Shown: in pieces, positions 6,289 to 7,138 of the stretch
Position numbering within the stretch: the first letter of the stretch is position 1
Layout: the number at the start of each line of letters is the position of its first letter
Source of the DNA: Comamonadaceae bacterium
GTDB lineage: Bacteria > Pseudomonadota > Gammaproteobacteria > Burkholderiales > Burkholderiaceae_C
Assembly: GCA_027490485.1 (NCBI GenBank)
Contig: JAIXYA010000144.1
Span: forward strand, 1 to 7,138
Direction: 5' to 3'
Length of the DNA stretch: 7,138 bases
Made by a program: the position numbers and the translations under genes
Notes under the pieces: model-generated
What the model saw: only the letters and a program-made list of their open reading frames with translations
Database searches by the model: none
What the model was told of the DNA's origin: nothing

Positions 6289-6969
6289 TTAAGACAAAGC
6301 AACGCGCATCTGATCGATGACGGCTTTGTAATCGGACTTGCCAAAAATCGCGCTGCCCGCCACAAAGGTGTCGGCACCGGCGTTGGCCACTTGGCGGATA
6401 TTGTCGGGTTTGATGCCGCCATCGACTTCCAAGCGGATGTCGCGGCCGCTAGCCTCAATGCGTTTGCGGGCATGCTCGACTTTGCGCAGCGCCGAGTCGA
6501 TGAAGCTTTGGCCGCCAAAACCGGGGTTCACGCTCATGATCAGGATGAGGTCGATGTCGTCGATCAGCCAATCCAGGACATCCAGCGGTTCGGCAGGGTT
6601 GAAGACCACGCCGGCTTGGCAACCCGCCGCCTTGATGGCTTGCACACTGCGGTGCGCATGGGCGGAGGCATCGGGGTGAAAGCTGATCAGATCGGCACCG
6701 GCTTGAGCGAACAAGGCGGCCAAGGCGTCGACCGGTTGCACCATCAGGTGCACATCGATGGGCACGGCCACACCCGCTGCTGTTTTGGCATGGGGCTTCA
6801 AGGCCTGACAGACCATGGGGCCAAAGGTCAGGTTGGGTACATAGTGGTTGTCCATCACGTCGAAGTGAATCCAGTCGGCGCCAGCGGCGATGACGTTTTT
6901 CACCTCGTCGCCCAAACGGGCAAAGTCGGCGGACAAGATGGAGGGGGCGATGCGGTAGGTGGTGTTCAT
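6289..6969 (-). CDS. rpe: Ribulose-phosphate 3-epimerase
   Basis: Rpe interconverts D-ribulose 5-phosphate and D-xylulose 5-phosphate in the pentose phosphate pathway (and Calvin cycle where present). The 226-residue (beta/alpha)8 protein matches the E. coli length (225). It begins with the conserved APSILSADF block, has metal ligands His35 and Asp37 in WIHFDVMD, His74 in DVHLMV, and Asp183 in EVDGGI. The [10 protein letters not shown] phosphate-site motif is at 145-154, and GSAIF is at 205-209. The ATG (6967-6969) is chosen over an in-frame TTG 16 codons upstream, because conservation begins right after it and the TTG overlaps the promoter region. The Shine-Dalgarno is weak. It is the first gene of the minus-strand series and is divergent from apaG. 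Confidence 0.97.
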   Translation of the reverse strand: MNTTYRIAPSILSADFARLGDEVKNVIAAGADWIHFDVMDNHYVPNLTFGPMVCQALKPHAKTAAGVAVPIDVHLMVQPVDALAALFAQAGADLISFHPDASAHAHRSVQAIKAAGCQAGVVFNPAEPLDVLDWLIDDIDLILIMSVNPGFGGQSFIDSALRKVEHARKRIEASGRDIRLEVDGGIKPDNIRQVANAGADTFVAGSAIFGKSDYKAVIDQMRVALS

Positions 6970-6987
6970 GGGCTCAATTATGGTGTC

Positions 6988-7017
6988 AGAATGCAAGTTC
7001 AGCTGATTCTCTGTCAA
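6988..7017 (-). promoter_or_regulatory. Possible rpe promoter in the rpe-apaG divergent region
   Basis: On the minus strand a perfect -35 consensus TTGACA (7012-7017) is followed at 18 bases by CATTCT (6988-6993), a weak -10 (three of six). Transcription would begin about 12 bases before the rpe ATG. A better -10 look-alike, CATAAT, lies closer to the ATG, but it has no -35 at legal spacing and would leave almost no leader. The whole divergent intergenic region is only 59 bases; no clear apaG promoter was found in it. Confidence 0.4.
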
Positions 7018-7028
7018 ACCTATTTCTT

Positions 7029-7138
7029 ATGCCAGCCTACCAACTCCGCGTCGAAGTGACACCGCACTATCTGCCCGAGCAATCGGCGCCTGAAAATGGT
7101 CTTTATGCCTTCGCCTATTCTGTGCTGATCCGCAACAC
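7029..7138 (+). CDS. apaG: ApaG domain protein, 5' part
   Basis: This is the only plus-strand gene, cut by the window end after 36 codons. The N-terminus MPAYQLRVEV, then YLPEQSAPENGLYAFAYSV and LIRN, matches the ApaG/Co2+ family (E. coli ApaG has YVFAYTVTIRN at the same place). ApaG is a small (about 125 residues) fibronectin-III-like protein of unclear role, named for its link to apaH and CorD/cobalt phenotypes. The start is the ATG at 7029; no Shine-Dalgarno is visible just upstream. It is transcribed divergently from rpe across 59 bases. Confidence 0.9.
   Translation, partial: MPAYQLRVEVTPHYLPEQSAPENGLYAFAYSVLIRN

Noticed and set aside
6970..7017. Longer Rpe starting at TTG 7017
   Set aside because: The extension is not conserved, would put the start on top of the best -35 box, and the ATG at 6969 gives the normal family length.
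1..7138. CRISPR, mobile element, phage, defence or biosynthetic novelty
   Set aside because: No spaced direct repeats of CRISPR type, no transposase or integrase motifs, and no attachment-site duplication of the tRNA-Tyr 3' end were seen in the window.

Overview
The window is a housekeeping stretch of a moderately GC-rich bacterial chromosome. Protein signatures (TrpE, TrpD, Rpe, ApaG) and gene order suggest a betaproteobacterium of the order Burkholderiales, most likely Comamonadaceae (Limnohabitans- or Rhodoferax-like). This placement is by family resemblance only; no search was run. All genes except the last lie on the minus strand, so the biological reading order runs from high to low coordinates.

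Layout in transcription order on the minus strand: rpe (ribulose-phosphate 3-epimerase); a small secreted DUF1566-like protein; gph (phosphoglycolate phosphatase); a 219-base intergenic region; the operon trpE-trpG-trpD-trpC-ung; and an encoded-CCA tRNA-Tyr(GTA) with its own promoter-like sequence. On the plus strand, the 5' end of apaG diverges from rpe and is cut by the window edge.

The trp genes are tightly packed. trpE/trpG and trpG/trpD overlap as ATGA, trpD/trpC are 21 bases apart, and trpC/ung overlap by 8 bases through a GTG start. Together they cover chorismate to anthranilate (TrpE with TrpG), phosphoribosylation (TrpD) and closure of the indole ring (TrpC). trpF, trpB and trpA are not in the window. 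ung (DNA uracil repair) sits at the operon end and is probably translated by coupling to trpC.

The most interesting part is the 219-base trpE leader. It holds an ORF of 37 codons with a ribosome-binding site and two near-adjacent Trp codons (Cys-Trp-Cys-Trp), the look of a trp leader peptide (trpL). The Trp codons lie in the loop of a potential hairpin whose 3' arm could alternatively pair with the trpE Shine-Dalgarno sequence. No U-tract terminator is visible on the coding strand, so the mechanism is open. The same region has two identical 14-base hairpins, and an intrinsic-terminator-like hairpin pointing the wrong way (plus strand).

I see no CRISPR array, mobile element, phage gene, defence gene or other novel multi-gene system. 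No stretch over 300 bases lacks a gene.
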